From assembly GCF_958295425.1 (NCBI RefSeq), contig NC_081139.1, positions 18,888,388-18,952,387 on the forward strand: a stretch of 64,000 bases of DNA, given 5' to 3'. Every line of letters begins with the position of its first letter. Positions within the stretch are counted from its first letter, which is position 1. The DNA is from Solea solea. Its lineage: Eukaryota > Chordata > Actinopteri > Pleuronectiformes > Soleidae. The position numbers and the translations under genes were made by a program. Positions 48,503-60,423 of this stretch are shown here, in pieces. The notes under the pieces are model-generated. The model had not been told where the DNA came from. It worked only from the letters and a program-made list of their open reading frames with translations, and made no database searches.

Positions 48503-51500
48503 ACAAATAGTTTGCTTTAAGTCCTTGCAAACTCATTCAAACATCCCAAACCTGCAGTTTCACTCATCATTGTCATCAGACGTCACATTATAGCTGTCAT
48601 ATTTAAAATATTTTTGACATTTTATGGACCCAGGCAACTAATCAATTTATCAAGACAAATATGACGGATTGATCAATCATTAGGCAAGACAGCTTTATTT
48701 ATATTAACAATGGTACAAGGGCAAATCAATGTGCTTTACATTATAAACAAATTTCAAATTTTGGAAACATTAAAATGTACAATTTCAACCAAACCCAATT
48801 ATAACTGGAGCAATGGAGCACAAACTATGATTGTGCAGCATGAAACAACAATTTAAGTGCTGATAAAAATGCTTTAAAAGAGCTCAATCATAAACATATG
48901 AGAAAAAGCAGTGTTTTTAACCTGGATTTAAAAATATTCACATTTGGTGTTGATTTCGCTTCCAATGGGAGTTTGTTCCACTTTTGTGCAGCAAAACAAC
49001 TAAATGCTGCTTCACCATGTTTGATTTAAACTCTGTGGTCAACTATCTGACCTGAGTCAGTTGATCTCAGAGCTCTACAAGGTGTAACTTCTTTTAATAT
49101 GTCATTATTATATGTATTCTGGACCTAAACCATTTTGGGATTTGTTGACGAACAGCAGCAGAACTTTAAAGTCTATTCTAAGTGACTGGAAGCCAGTGTA
49201 AAGACTCTAAAACTGGAGCAATGTGCTCTGATCTTTTCGTTCTAGTTAAAACTCGAGCTGCAGCGTTCTGAACGAGTTGCAGCTGTTTAAAGCTTCGTTG
49301 CAGCCGACATTGGTTTAATCTTTCATAGAGACTTTAATTTTATTCATTAAGAAATACGAATGTGGAAAATAAATGTGTCTTTTTTTAACACCTTTGCAGA
49401 ATGTGTATATATAGATGAATAGACAGTAGAAGTGTCTGTGATGAAGTCCATGAATCAGCATGGGTGTTACCTGCAGGAATGAAAAGTTCTTTTTCTTATG
49501 TTGGTTGTTTTTGTATTTATTTTTCCAGGATTTAAAGTCGACCCATGTTGACACCAATGACATTTAGTTTTACTTGCCTTATTAGGCTCATGCTGGCGTC
49601 ATTGCTGCCAGAGTCGGCTGCTTTGTGGGAGTTAGTGGGAGCGAGGAGTGGGCATGCGAATTATGTAAAGCTGAGTGAAGGAGTCAAGGTCACGGCTGAG
49701 GAATCTCTGCCTTCTGCTTTTTATATCAGATCGTTGAGCTGCTGCAAGTTATGTGACCCTATAGAATACACTGGCGGCTAATGAAATGTATTCACTTTGG
49801 CTTCGCACCACTTATGCACACCATCTGGAACAGAGCACAACGGCTTCACCTCAAAAGACTTATACTGTAACTGTGAAGTTTGGAAGCAAATCAAACTGAA
49901 GTTCCTTTACACCGCTCATGAAACCACAGTAAGGCTGTAAGGCAAATCATTACAGAGGGGATGAGGTCATTCATCTCATTGCATCATCAGGTTCTGGGTC
50001 ACAGTCTTTCATATGTTATTCATCATTGTTTTTACATTGTGGACAGCTGAGCATCTGTTTCAATGGATATATTACCTTGTGTTTTGGGGTGTGATTAAAA
50101 GCTCACTGCTCCAAAAGAAAAAGAAAACAACATAATCTTAATAACTTGAATACATACCAAGTATTTATCTAATTAGTATATTGTTCAACGCAAACCCTGT
50201 GCCATCAAATGTAAACACCAAAGTCTTCTGCCTCCAAACCTCCAGCTGACTTTGGATAGGTATAGCATTATAGTCATCTTGAAAGCATTTATCACAATTG
50301 GAAACACAAACAAGACCCTCATGGTTAGTGGCCCAAGGTTAAGATTAGTAAAATCTTAGAGCCTTGAGAAGTAGAGGAATGACCCCCCACGGAATTCATG
50401 TAAAACAGCAGGAAGTGTTTGCAGCTTTGTCTTTGTTTACTTAAGTCAAGCCCAGCCGTGACTCCACCACTTCCTGCCCGTTTCCAGGACTTTTCTTTTC
50501 TGAACTAAGGTACGACTTTTGGGAGAGACACTGACCTGTGGATTATTCAGTAGTGTTTCTTGTAGTTTTCCTACAAACAAGAAGTCCAATGAAGGGATTC
50601 ACTAAGTCACACTTAGTGCAGTGGAGAGAGGGAGGGGATTTATGTTGGCACGTTTCATTGGAAGTAACTGTCTGTGTGTCTATTCTCCTCCTGTCACAGT
50701 AAGTTCATAGAAAACCTTGTGTGACACATTTTACCATAAATGACTGCATGCGTAAGTCCACATAATTTGCTGCGGTTGTTAACCACCTTTACAAATATTT
50801 AACCAAGGAAGGAAAGAAGCACACTTTTAGAAAATGTAAAAAAAAAAACATATTCAGTGATGCTGCATCATCATCAACAACAAACAAACAAACCACCTTT
50901 TACTGTCAGGTGAGGTGAAGGATGAAGAGGCCAACTGACATAACAAACAACATAAGGAAATCTAAACTCTCATTAAATGTAGTTTATAGTTCTCCACAAG
51001 TCTGTTGTGAAAGTCCAAGCGTCTCTGTCCCACACCTGCTAAACATTTTACAGCTCCATGAAGACTTTACTGTGGCCATTGAAATACTCCATAAACTTAT
51101 ATCCTCCTATTGGAATAAGGAAGCATGGGCGAGCAGAAAACAGATGTAGTGCATATGTTTTACACAGTGTAAAACAATTCAAGAATATGAAATTGAAAAT
51201 GTTCCTCTCCAACACTTGAATAAGGCTGCAAGAATAAAGTATATATGATAGTGCATGAAAGCGGCATTTGTTTTAATGTTTTCTTCTTCTTTATTCCTTC
51301 AATGAAGTTCTGGATATCGAACGCTGTGACCTGGAGAGTGAATTCAACAACACTGACCATCGCACTGATCTCAACGGTGTAGATCGTCTGATCGTGAGAA
51401 GAGGCCAAGTGTTCACAATCAGCCTGTATCTTCGCTCCGGGAATTATCAGCCAGGACTCAGCTCACTTGACTTTGTTGCAGAAACAGGTATAACTCCTTC

Positions 51501-54500
51501 AGTAACTCTATACTTATCATAATCTCTAATCATCATATTCTAATATCTGCCAATGACAATCTGTGTTTGAGTTACTGAAACAAATGTTAAAGGAGAAAGT
51601 TGGAAAAGGGACCTGGAGTTGTTATTTCACAAAGCTATGCAGGCTCACCTGAGTGGCTTAGTGGAAGCCACACGAGCACTATGTAACAAGGAGTTACACA
51701 GTGGAGCTTTACAAACAAGAGGAATTTCTGACCTTTTACTGTTGGGTTCAAAGTTATGTTTATAATGACCTTGCAATGAGGGGGAAATATGGAAAACACT
51801 GTTTGCATCATGTCCTTGCACTGAGAAAAAGGAAGGAAGGGAAAGAGGGAATTTTCCCTTTTCTCTCATCAGTTGCACTGCTACTGCCTTTTACTTTGAA
51901 AGCACTTCCATTACTTGCAAGAGGTTCTGTTGTTGTTTCCATTGTTAAGCTCAACCTCTCCCTCAAAGCTGTGCGGGTAGATTTTGCTGTTATTGTTGGG
52001 AGCCCCAGATACTTTGATTCCGAGAATATGAAAAAAAAAATACACTGCAAAAAAATCTCTTCTCTTCTCACTCCTCTCCACTCTTAATATTTGGATAAAG
52101 TTGTCATGTAGCGTTTGATAAGACAGTGGTTGCTCGCCATGCACAACAGGAAACCATGTGAATAATCACAGATAACATTATCAGCCTTTTTAAAGTCAAG
52201 TACATTTTAATGGGTTGGAGAGGAATCATCAGGCCCACCCATTGAGAAGGACATCAGACATCATTCCTGTCCTTTATGAATGATTTTAAATTCATGTATT
52301 TTTTTTTTACACAATGTACCTTTAAAAGAATTCAAAGATCTAATGTGGGAGACATGACACTTAATTAGGTACCATTATATAGTTATTCTGTCCGTACATG
52401 AGAACATTCCTCAGATGTTTGCTCTAAATTTAACATGGTTTGGGAAAAGTCCCATTCCCACACATGCAGGATTCTAATATCTTCTGTCGCTGTTGTGCAG
52501 GTCCTCAGCCACATGAGCAGTATGGCACCAGGGCTGTATTTGGTCTGTCTGCCAACGTTGACACTTCCCGCTGGAGCGCCGCTATCATCAGTCCTCCTGG
52601 GGACACGGTGGCCGTGTCCATCTGCTGCGCCCCCGATGCCCCTATAGGCCGCTACACACTGACCCTGGGTCATTCAGCGCGGATCGAGTTCATTCTGCTC
52701 TTTAACCCCTGGTGCCCAGGTGAGTGAACAGACCATATGTCATGTTGTCATGCCATGAATCCTGTGTTCTTCTCCAAAGTGCTTTGTTGATCATGTTTCA
52801 TGCCAGAATGGGATCATGACGGCAGATATTCAGGAGCCGTGGTGACATGATTTTACTGGAGGTACAAGGCTGCAAGTTCACCATGATTTCAAAAGGAGTA
52901 GTTTGACATTTTGGGAATCGTTTACATGAGACAAATCACTCCAGTCTTGTTTCTTTTTCATAAATGTAAAGTCACTTAAGCAGCTGTTGGCTTGGCATAG
53001 CGTTAAGACCTGAATTTAGAAGGGTACCAGGTAGTCTGGCTCTTTCTTTCTAGTTAAAAAACCTTTGTGCAAGCATCCTAAAAAGGTCCAGTGTGTATGG
53101 ACAAATGACACCTAATGATGAGACAGTTCCTCCACTTACCCAGTCCTTTCATCAGGGAACTGTTAGGGCCTTCACCTACCCAAAAGAATTTAAACACTCA
53201 CAACACTCCATTCTTCCTTTCTCTCTCTCTCTCTCTCTCTGCTGCTTCCTCTTCCTCCTTTATTTGTTTAGGAATTGTGTTTATGTGGGCAGAGCCATCT
53301 GTTCATTTATGCTGCCATAGATGGTGTTGCAAGATGTTGGTCTTGATTAAAGCAAGCCTTTGCCTTAAGTACATATTAAAAGGCAAATTCTTAGGCTTTC
53401 ATTCAAACAGATTGTACTTGCATACAAACTCAAGAGTTGTATATTAAATGCCTATATATAATAAACTCTAAACATATCTTGTTTTTTTTATACAAAAAAA
53501 GTGCAATTTTACTTTAGATACAAAAAGATAAGGCCACAATGTGTGGATTCCCCCTGATTCTACAGTGTTAGGAAAGCTAAAACTCATATAGAATGAACAT
53601 GTATGAGACTATATGACCTTCTGATCTTTCCCAGCACGAAAGTGTCCTAAAGCAAGGAGCTATTCTTAAAGGAAACAATGCTGTAAATACGTATGTATTT
53701 TTGTCTCCAATGCTAAAGCCTACCAGCCTACTACATGTCCACCAGTTTGGACATGCAGGGGGACAGACGTTGTACTGATGGTAATGTGTCCTGGTCACAG
53801 GTGATGCAGTTTACATGGAGGATGAGCAGAGTTTGGCAGAATACGTCTTGTCTCAGGATGGGATCATTTTCCGAGGAAGTTACAAGCATCCCATAGCTAC
53901 TCCCTGGAACTTTGGCCAGGTACGAACACCAACACCGATGCTGTTCTCCTCACACAACATCATCATGCATGCTAAGACAAGCAGGCAAGCCAACATCGTG
54001 CTGGAGTAATGAAGGAGTGTGTTGACTCTGATAACAGGGCAATAGCCACTTATCACATGACTAATGTGTTCCAGAACTGAAATGCCGAACTGTAACTCCC
54101 GATGAAATTAAATATGTATGTCTTACAGCAGGCAGTCTCATTTAGCCTCTGAAAAATTGTTATCTTTTTGTCCATGTTTTCTTATATAGCTGATACAGCT
54201 GAACTTAGCATTAATAGTGGGTTGCTTTCTCCCAAAACAACAAACACTATTTGCTGGGTTTTTACATTTGTTTCAAAACTTGACAAAAAGGGACATGCCT
54301 TCAAGTTGACTAAGAGCGAACGTAAAGTATATTTTCCTTTTTTTTCAGTTTGAAAGTGGGATTCTTGACATCTGTCTGAGGATTCTGGATATGAATCCTA
54401 AATGTCTGAAAAATCCTGGCAAAGACTGCTCAGGCAGGAGAAATCCTATCTATGTGTCCAGAGTGCTCAGCGCTATGGTGAGACATGTTTATTTTCTGAT

Positions 54501-57141
54501 TCTTGTGCACTTTTCTGTTTAGAAATAATTTATTTAATATTAATAGTACACTCCTTTCCTTTCAGGTGAATTGCAATGATGACAAAGGGGTGTTGCTGGG
54601 AAAATGGACAGATGGTTATGAAGGAGGTGTGAGCCCGTTGTTCTGGAGAGGCAGTGTGGAGATTCTGCGCAACTGGGACACGCAAGCTTGTCAACCTGTG
54701 CGCTATGGACAGTGCTGGGTGTTTGCTGCAGTGGCCTGCTCAGGTAAGATAGAGCAGAGTGCAGTTTGGCAGTCTATCACTGAACAGCAAACTTGATTTG
54801 TATCAAACAGATGCAACATATCGTGTAATGTAAGGTTTTTGTTTTTTTTTATTCCCTGTCAGTTTTCAGAGCTCTTGGCATTCCCTGCCGAGTCGTCACC
54901 AACTACATGTCAGCCCACGACACCAACAGCAACCTGGTTATTGAACGCTTCATCAATGAAAATGGAGAACTCATTCAGTCCAGAGAAATGATCTGGTAAG
55001 TACGCAAACGGTATATGTATGTTGTACCACAGCATGGATTTGAGGCACATACATTACAGTAAGAAATTATGTAAAGTTAACAAATGTAGATTTATGCGTC
55101 ATATTAATGCAAACCATATAAAAAATGATAATTCATTTTAATCCACTGCACCTTATGTAAATAGTTTGTGTTTGTGTTACTGTACAAGTGTTAAGTGAAA
55201 TTAAAAAACAAACAAACTTTGAAATCTACTTCATTTTTGGCAATTGTAAATTAAATTAAATATTTCTTAGGGAATAAGGAGACATTTGTAAAATTCCCCT
55301 GATTTGACCATTAAAGCTCTAGTGTGTAACATTTAAAACTGGTACTTTGCCAAATTCGTTGACACAATGCTGATTTATTACCAGTTACTCTGATGTCCAC
55401 AGGGGGCGACACTGGAGCTTTAACTGGAGATAAATACTGTATACTTAATGTTAACATCAACAGAAGAGATTTACACCATTGTGGGTTAGTTGTGCTTAAA
55501 TCAGCTTTTTAGTTAATGACACCTGAAGAAGAGCAGGCAGGCAGTGTTATGATTAAATGGTCACAAAAGACAGATAAGTGTAAATACAGGAATCAAGTTG
55601 ATGGTGTGTAATAAATCCATAGGAACTATCACTGCTGGGTGGAGAGCTGGATGACCAGGCCCGACCTTAAACCTGATTTTAATGGCTGGCAGGCCAGCGA
55701 CCCTACACCTCAGGAGAAAAGTGAAGGTAACAAACTGCACCACGGCATTCATGTTGTTGTTTTCATTCAAAAGGGAAATGCTCATCAAATTTGATCATTT
55801 GTCTTTATTTGGGCATTTTCTCTCAGGAGTGTACTGCTGCGGCCCCGTCCCTCTGAGAGCCATCAAGGACGGAGAGCTCTTGTTTAAGTACGATGCCCCA
55901 TTTGTCTTTGCGGAGGTCAACGCTGATGTCATCACCTCCATGAAGAAGAAAGATGGCAGCACTTCGAAGGTCACTACTACTACAGTAGTGGGCCAGAAAA
56001 TCAGCACAAAGAGTGTTGGCAGTGACGCCAGAGAGGATATTACTCATCTTTACAAGTATCCCGAAGGTAGGGACACAAATCTAATTCCCAAAATGTCAAA
56101 ACTATGGATTCATTCCAACTCTTAAAAATACAGTGTGTAAACTTTAAATAAATCACATGCAATCCACACAATGCTGATTACATTCCTGGCATTCCCACGC
56201 TGATTTATTTTATGTCAAGACTGACCGAGGCAAAAGGGGGAAGCATGATCGCAGCATAGTGCTGCCGAAGTGAACCTGCAGCAACAGGTTGGAGTATGGT
56301 TGAAAGCAGCAAGAAGCACTCATTTAAAGTTTCAGAAGTGGATTCTACTGCTAAAAAACATGGATGTTCAGCAGTATGACGGTATAAACGCTTATGGCAG
56401 TTCGTTGTGTGATTTTGTTGCATCCGCATAGGTTCTGATGAAGAGCGGGAGGCTTTCAAGAAAGCCAACCACCAAAACAAGTTGCTCCACCAACAGCAGA
56501 ATGAAGGGCTGCACCTCACCATCAAGGTGACGGCAGACATGAGGAAGGGCTGCGACTTCGACGTGTTTGCTGTGGTAACGAACAACACGCAAAGCGCGAA
56601 GAAGTGCCGCTTGGTGTTTGGCTCCTGCGCCGTGTCCTACAATGGCTTCCTGGGACAAAACTGTGGCTTTAAAGACCTGCTCAATGTTGAACTCTCACCA
56701 GGAGGAGGTGAGACCACCAAGCCGACCACGTCGGTGCTTTACATACTAAACTGGTGTTTTTAAACATGTTGTCCCCTGTTTTTCTAGAGAGGCGTGTTCC
56801 ACTCAGACTGAACTACTCTAAATATGGAGGCCAAATCACTGAGGACAACTTGATTCGTTTGGCGGCTCTGTTGTTTGACTATGCCACCAAAGAGGCAACG
56901 CTGGCAGTGAGGAACATTGTGCTGGAGAATCCTGACATTAAAGTCAGAGTGAGTAGACAAAAAAAAACACTTAGGGCACTTTGGTTCAGCTTAGTATCTC
57001 CTGCAATTATTGCCCTTTCAATTGTGAAAACTCATTCAACTCACTCAAGCCTCATTTCTGTCAAGCAATACAGTCCAGTTCAGCTCACCATGGTGAGGTT
57101 TGGAATGGTAAACCCTGGTATTTCTTGCTATTCATCCTCCG

Positions 57142-57217
<76 letters not shown>

Positions 57218-58387
57218 CACAAACGACATTCAATCCACTCTTAGACTGGCCAAGTAATCAACCTGTACCATCCAACGTTTTGGCACAGTTCCGTTGGGTC
57301 ACGTAGTACGGGGGACAAAGGATGGAGATAGCGACACTGCAGTCCAATGATTAATCAACAGAGAATTGTCACACCAGGTCAACACTGAGAAAACGCTGCA
57401 AAACAAGTGTCCCCTGCTCCAATTCTGCCCCACACTTAGTGTTTATTCAGTTTATACTTGAGAGCCTTTGGACACTATTTATACAGTGTACTCTTTTCCG
57501 TGGTGAGCTGAACTGCACTAGTCCTGCTCGGTGGAAATGCAACAGGAAATAACACTGAAGCTCACATTCAGCTGTGAGTGATGTCTACAACATATTCTGG
57601 CTATAAAAGTTCTGTTTATCATTACAAGCACCTGAGCCCTAATAAACCTGCACTCTGCGGATACTTTGATTGACTAATATCTGGAGGTGGCTGTGCTCTG
57701 CAGATCCTGGGTGAACCAAAGATAAGTCGTAAACTGGCAGCAGAGATCACCCTCCACAATCCACTGCCCGAGCGGCTGGAGAACTGCTGCTTCAGCATCG
57801 AGGGGGCCAACCTCACCGGGGGCCGTGTGATTTCAGAGAGGTATGAGAGTCTCAATGTAGGAAGAAACTGTAAGTGTATGAAATGCTTGTGTTCTCCATC
57901 ATGAAGCGGCTAATGTCCTGCACAAGCGCATCAGTCGACTTATCTCGCCCGTACCATTAATTGTATACTTTGGTCGGACCAAGTAGCCAGTCAAAAACGT
58001 TGCTTGAATGCAGCTTTGAACTGCATGAGCACGAGATTATATTCCGTACAGTTGTTGGCCAACAGCAGTCATGAAACTGTGAGCATGTTGTACCTCTTGT
58101 TTAGTTTAGTCTCCATAATAGTCATAAATGTGTCTGTCAGTGATAATCGATTGTCAAAATATTTATGCAATCGGAGGACTGTGATAAAGTCCTCCCTATG
58201 TGTCACAGAAGTAATGTTTAAATATTTATCCCACAGGCTGGGCTCCTCAGTGGGACCAGGGGAAGATGCTAAGGTGAAAATTTACTTCACTCCCAACCAC
58301 TCTGGCCTGAGAAAGCTGGTGGTCGACTTCAACAGCAGCAAGTTGTGTCACGTCAAAGGCTACAGAAATGTCATCATTGGGAAATAG
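47537..58387 (+). CDS. tgm2: Transglutaminase 2-type protein-glutamine gamma-glutamyltransferase (13 exons)
   Basis: Thirteen coding exons join in frame to 678 residues; human TGM2 has 687. The enzyme forms Ca-dependent isopeptide crosslinks between protein Gln and Lys, and TGM2 also binds GTP. Visible parts: N-terminal beta-sandwich (about 1-130), catalytic core (about 131-450) and two beta-barrels (about 460-678). The triad is Cys269 (YGQCWVFA), His326 (YHCWVESW) and Asp349 ([10 protein letters not shown]), with transition-state Trp233. Redox cysteines Cys222, Cys361 and Cys362 match human 230, 370 and 371. Ca-site residues in FAEVNAD and the EEREAF segment are kept. There is no signal peptide, as expected for this family. 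GTP-pocket positions are partly changed: Lys165, Val470, Met474 and Arg571 are kept, but human Phe174, Arg476, Arg478 and Tyr583 are His, Thr, Lys and Val. Synteny favours TGM2. Teleosts have several TGM2-like paralogues, so the exact symbol is uncertain. Confidence 0.96.
48474..48502. repeat. (AC)n microsatellite
   Basis: About 14 uninterrupted AC units. Confidence 0.95.
48663..49310. repeat. Long teleost interspersed repeat
   Basis: It begins with a gacagctttatttatatta and gtgctttacat pattern. Near the end it carries ggagcaatgtgctctgatct and gcagcgttctgaacgagttg, phrases I recognise from a very common fish repeat. Probably retroelement-derived; the family name is not certain. Confidence 0.6.
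51308..51487 (+). CDS. tgm2: Transglutaminase exon 2
   Basis: 180 nt, phase 1 in and out; residues 4-63. [17 protein letters not shown] and [13 protein letters not shown] are the start of the N-terminal sandwich. Confidence 0.96.
52501..52719 (+). CDS. tgm2: Transglutaminase exon 3
   Basis: 219 nt, phase 1 in and out; residues 64-136. [11 protein letters not shown] and [11 protein letters not shown] are family hallmarks. Acceptor ctgttgtgcag, donor CAG-GTGAGT. Confidence 0.97.
53082..53430 (+). repeat. Interspersed repeat with CCAGTGTGTA-type end
   Basis: It starts aaaggtccagtgtgtatgga, and gcaagcctttgccttaagta lies downstream, collinear with 35,086-35,280. It contains a (CT)n tract at 53,220-53,240. 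The right limit is approximate. Confidence 0.55.
53801..53919 (+). CDS. tgm2: Transglutaminase exon 4
   Basis: 119 nt, phase 1 in and phase 0 out; residues 137-176. [20 protein letters not shown], then TPWNFGQ. Lys165 matches GTP-contact Lys173 of human TGM2; the next residue is His instead of Phe. Confidence 0.97.
54349..54477 (+). CDS. tgm2: Transglutaminase exon 5
   Basis: 129 nt in phase 0; residues 177-219. [20 protein letters not shown] aligns directly with TGM2. Acceptor tttttttcag. Confidence 0.97.
54566..54743 (+). CDS. tgm2: Transglutaminase exon 6 (active-site Cys)
   Basis: 178 nt, phase 0 in and phase 1 out; residues 220-278. It carries redox Cys222 (VNCNDD), Trp233 and nucleophile Cys269 in [12 protein letters not shown]. 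Confidence 0.98.
54863..54995 (+). CDS. tgm2: Transglutaminase exon 7
   Basis: 133 nt, phase 1 in and phase 2 out; residues 279-322. [20 protein letters not shown] is a family hallmark. Confidence 0.97.
55312..55365 (+). repeat. Dispersed repeat fragment
   Basis: The segment aaagctctagtgtgtaacat followed by acacaatgctgattta matches the left part of the family copies at 56,125 and 59,328. Only the left portion is evident. Confidence 0.5.
55623..55726 (+). CDS. tgm2: Transglutaminase exon 8 (catalytic His and Asp)
   Basis: 104 nt, phase 2 in and phase 1 out; residues 323-357. His326 in YHCWVESW and Asp349 in [11 protein letters not shown] complete the triad. Confidence 0.98.
55827..56066 (+). 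CDS. tgm2: Transglutaminase exon 9
   Basis: 240 nt, phase 1 in and out; residues 358-437. Vicinal Cys361-Cys362 in [25 protein letters not shown] carries Ca-site residues; [13 protein letters not shown] ends the core. Confidence 0.98.
56125..56400 (+). repeat. Dispersed repeat family copy 3
   Basis: It shares cagtgtgtaaactttaaat, acacaatgctgatta, ttattttatgtcaagac, agtttcagaagtggattcta and gttcagcagtatgacggtat with the other copies. It lies in intron 9 in + orientation. Confidence 0.7.
56432..56707 (+). CDS. tgm2: Transglutaminase exon 10 (barrel 1)
   Basis: 276 nt, phase 1 in and out; residues 438-529. [11 protein letters not shown] carries Ca-site acids. The GTP-pocket segment reads LTIKVTADM where human TGM2 has two arginines. 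Confidence 0.97.
56788..56948 (+). CDS. tgm2: Transglutaminase exon 11 (barrel 1)
   Basis: 161 nt, phase 1 in and phase 0 out; residues 530-583. [14 protein letters not shown] aligns with human TGM2; Arg571 equals human Arg580, and Val574 replaces Tyr583. Confidence 0.96.
57143..57216. repeat. (TA)n microsatellite in intron 11
   Basis: A 74-bp uninterrupted TA tract; the Tyr-Ile frames across it are artefacts. Confidence 0.97.
57704..57840 (+). CDS. tgm2: Transglutaminase exon 12 (barrel 2)
   Basis: 137 nt, phase 0 in and phase 2 out; residues 584-628. [20 protein letters not shown], then [16 protein letters not shown]. Confidence 0.97.
58237..58387 (+). CDS. tgm2: Transglutaminase exon 13 (C-terminus)
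   Basis: 151 nt from phase 2; residues 629-678 then TAG at 58,385-58,387. [11 protein letters not shown] and [11 protein letters not shown] match the conserved C-terminus of TGM2. Confidence 0.98.
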
Positions 58388-58713
58388 AGCGTTACAGCCT
58401 CTACTCACAGCAGCTTTTTTAATATATTTTTTAGCCATTAAGCAAAGCATGCTTTTGTGCACAGTTTTAATGCATGAAGAACTTTTCCTATTACTATAGG
58501 TTTTCATTTTTTTTATGCTGTACATCTGTTTTTATTGAGATTATTTGATTTAAAATGTAACCAGAGAACACTTTGTATTATAAATTTAGGCTGGCTAATA
58601 TGTGCATGCAAATCTTTTTTTATCCAGAATCTGTACTGTTTCTTCTCACAGTCTGAAGTGAAAGGAATAGTATTTTAAGTACCATGTACCATTTTTTTTA
58701 TACTTGTGCTGCA

Positions 58714-58719
58714 ATTAAA
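58714..58719 (+). promoter_or_regulatory. Likely poly(A) signal of the transglutaminase gene
   Basis: ATTAAA about 330 nt after the stop codon; no AATAAA occurs before it in the 3' UTR. Confidence 0.5.
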
Positions 58720-59327
58720 AGGTCATATTATTATCCCACATTTCATTATTTTGTAGGAGCATTTTCTTCTATGTGTTATGTTTCAGGATTTTGGAAACTA
58801 ACAAAATAACAAAATACAGCACAAACGCACCTTTATGCTTAAGAACTTAATTAAGGGAGAAACAACACTTGCACAAAAACAACCAACCTAGTATTAGTCA
58901 AAACAGAAACTGAAGATGTTTACCCTCTAGTCACAAAACCCCACTGAAGAAGGAGAACTCTCCAACCTGCCTTTATAACCTCCTGCTTGGGCTGATTGCC
59001 CTCAGCTGTGGGAGAACACAGGTGCAGCCAATGAATCCTGATTAACCAAGAAAGCTGTGACTTAGAGTCTGAGTCTCAGTCTGTCTGATAAGGAGGTCTC
59101 TGTTTTTAAACCATGGCTCCTGTACTGTATTAGCAAAATGAGCATATCTTTAAAGAACTTTCAGTTTCCTTGTCCAGTGTGATTCCCTTTTTCCTCACTG
59201 CATGTTCCTTAAAAATAATGTGGATAATATTGATTTTATTATTTTAAAATCCAAGTGTCATTGAGTGAAACACAACGTATAATCACTGAAATAAGACAAA
59301 ACCAACACGAGAAAGCAGTTGTTTCTC

Positions 59328-59600
59328 GTTTTAAAACTGCAGTGTGTCATTTTAAAAAAATATATAGTCTTTTATCAAACCATTGTCAAAGTAGTTCATA
59401 CAATGCTGATTAAGCTCCACACAACTCTCTCTCTGTGTTTGTCAGTAGAGCGGTGTTTGGGTCTTGTGTTGCCCGGCAACATTAACACACTGCACATAGG
59501 AAGTGATTTGTTTCATGTCAAGACAGATGGAGGCAACAGCAGCAGTAATGTAAGATGTCTGTATGACTGAAAACACAAAGATACGCCCATAAACCTGCTT
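59328..59600 (+). repeat. Dispersed repeat family copy 4
   Basis: It shares ctgcagtgtgtcatttta, ccattgtcaaagtagttcat, acaatgctgattaagctcca, cataggaagtgatttg and catgtcaagacagatggagg with the other copies, same orientation. Confidence 0.72.
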
Positions 59601-60385
59601 AAACAAACGCACCCGTGCTGGTTGTGATTTTAAGAAGTCTTACAGTATGTTACGATTTAGTTATAAAGCTCTTACATTATTAAGTTTCCTTTCTTGAAGC
59701 TTTTGTGAAAAAAAGAACCTTACACACAGTACTGAAATATAAGTATGTGTTAATGTGTGTGTGAGTATAGACAGAAGATTGGAGGATGTGCTGCTCTCTG
59801 CTGGCCACAAATGATATCTGTAACTGTTGGAGCGGAAGATAAAAAAGCATCTGCAGAATGCATTGTTGGTTCTGTACAGTAGCTGGCAGCAACACGCAAC
59901 TATTTAACAGTTAACACATGCGTGGTGGTGGTATACATGTGAAAATGACACCAACTCCCATGATAAACATGATAAACAGTTTTAGATTATATAATATGCA
60001 ATATAACTTTAACACACTGTTAAAATGAAGGACACATAATGATACAAGAGCTTACGCTTGCGTTTTGCGTTTCCATAAAATAAGAAATAGTTTCCTGTGA
60101 CATGCTTGTAACATGTATGTGACAATGGTTTATGGTTCAGTGTGGTACATTTAAGGGAGGTTAATGGCAATTAACCTTCCTTATTTATTATCACTTTATA
60201 CTTTATATATAAAAATGGCTTGGTTTTTCCAGCCTTAGAAAAAGGCTTTTTATGAAGGTTGTACTTTGCTTTACACAGGCTGCCATCTTGCTCCAACACA
60301 TTTCTACAGCAGCTAGAATGAACAAAGAAGCCAGAACATTGTTTGTTTTTTTTCTTCATTTTGAAGCAAGAGGCTAATTATGCAA

Positions 60386-60423
60386 ATTAAGAATAACAAC
60401 AAAAGGATGTTGTTATTCTTAAT
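60386..60423. repeat. Perfect 16-bp-stem hairpin
   Basis: The arm 60,386-60,401 (attaagaataacaaca) is the exact reverse complement of 60,408-60,423, separated by six bases. No poly-T or known RNA family context identifies its role. Confidence 0.75.

Larger units (their letters stand above)
47547..51307 (+). other. Transglutaminase intron 1
   Basis: A 3.76-kb intron. It contains a (CA)n tract (48,474-48,502) and a roughly 650-bp interspersed repeat (48,663-49,310). No exon is recognised inside. Confidence 0.85.

Noticed and set aside
56205..56658. Two long - strand frames opposite transglutaminase exon 10
   Set aside because: Antisense shadows of a well-conserved coding exon.
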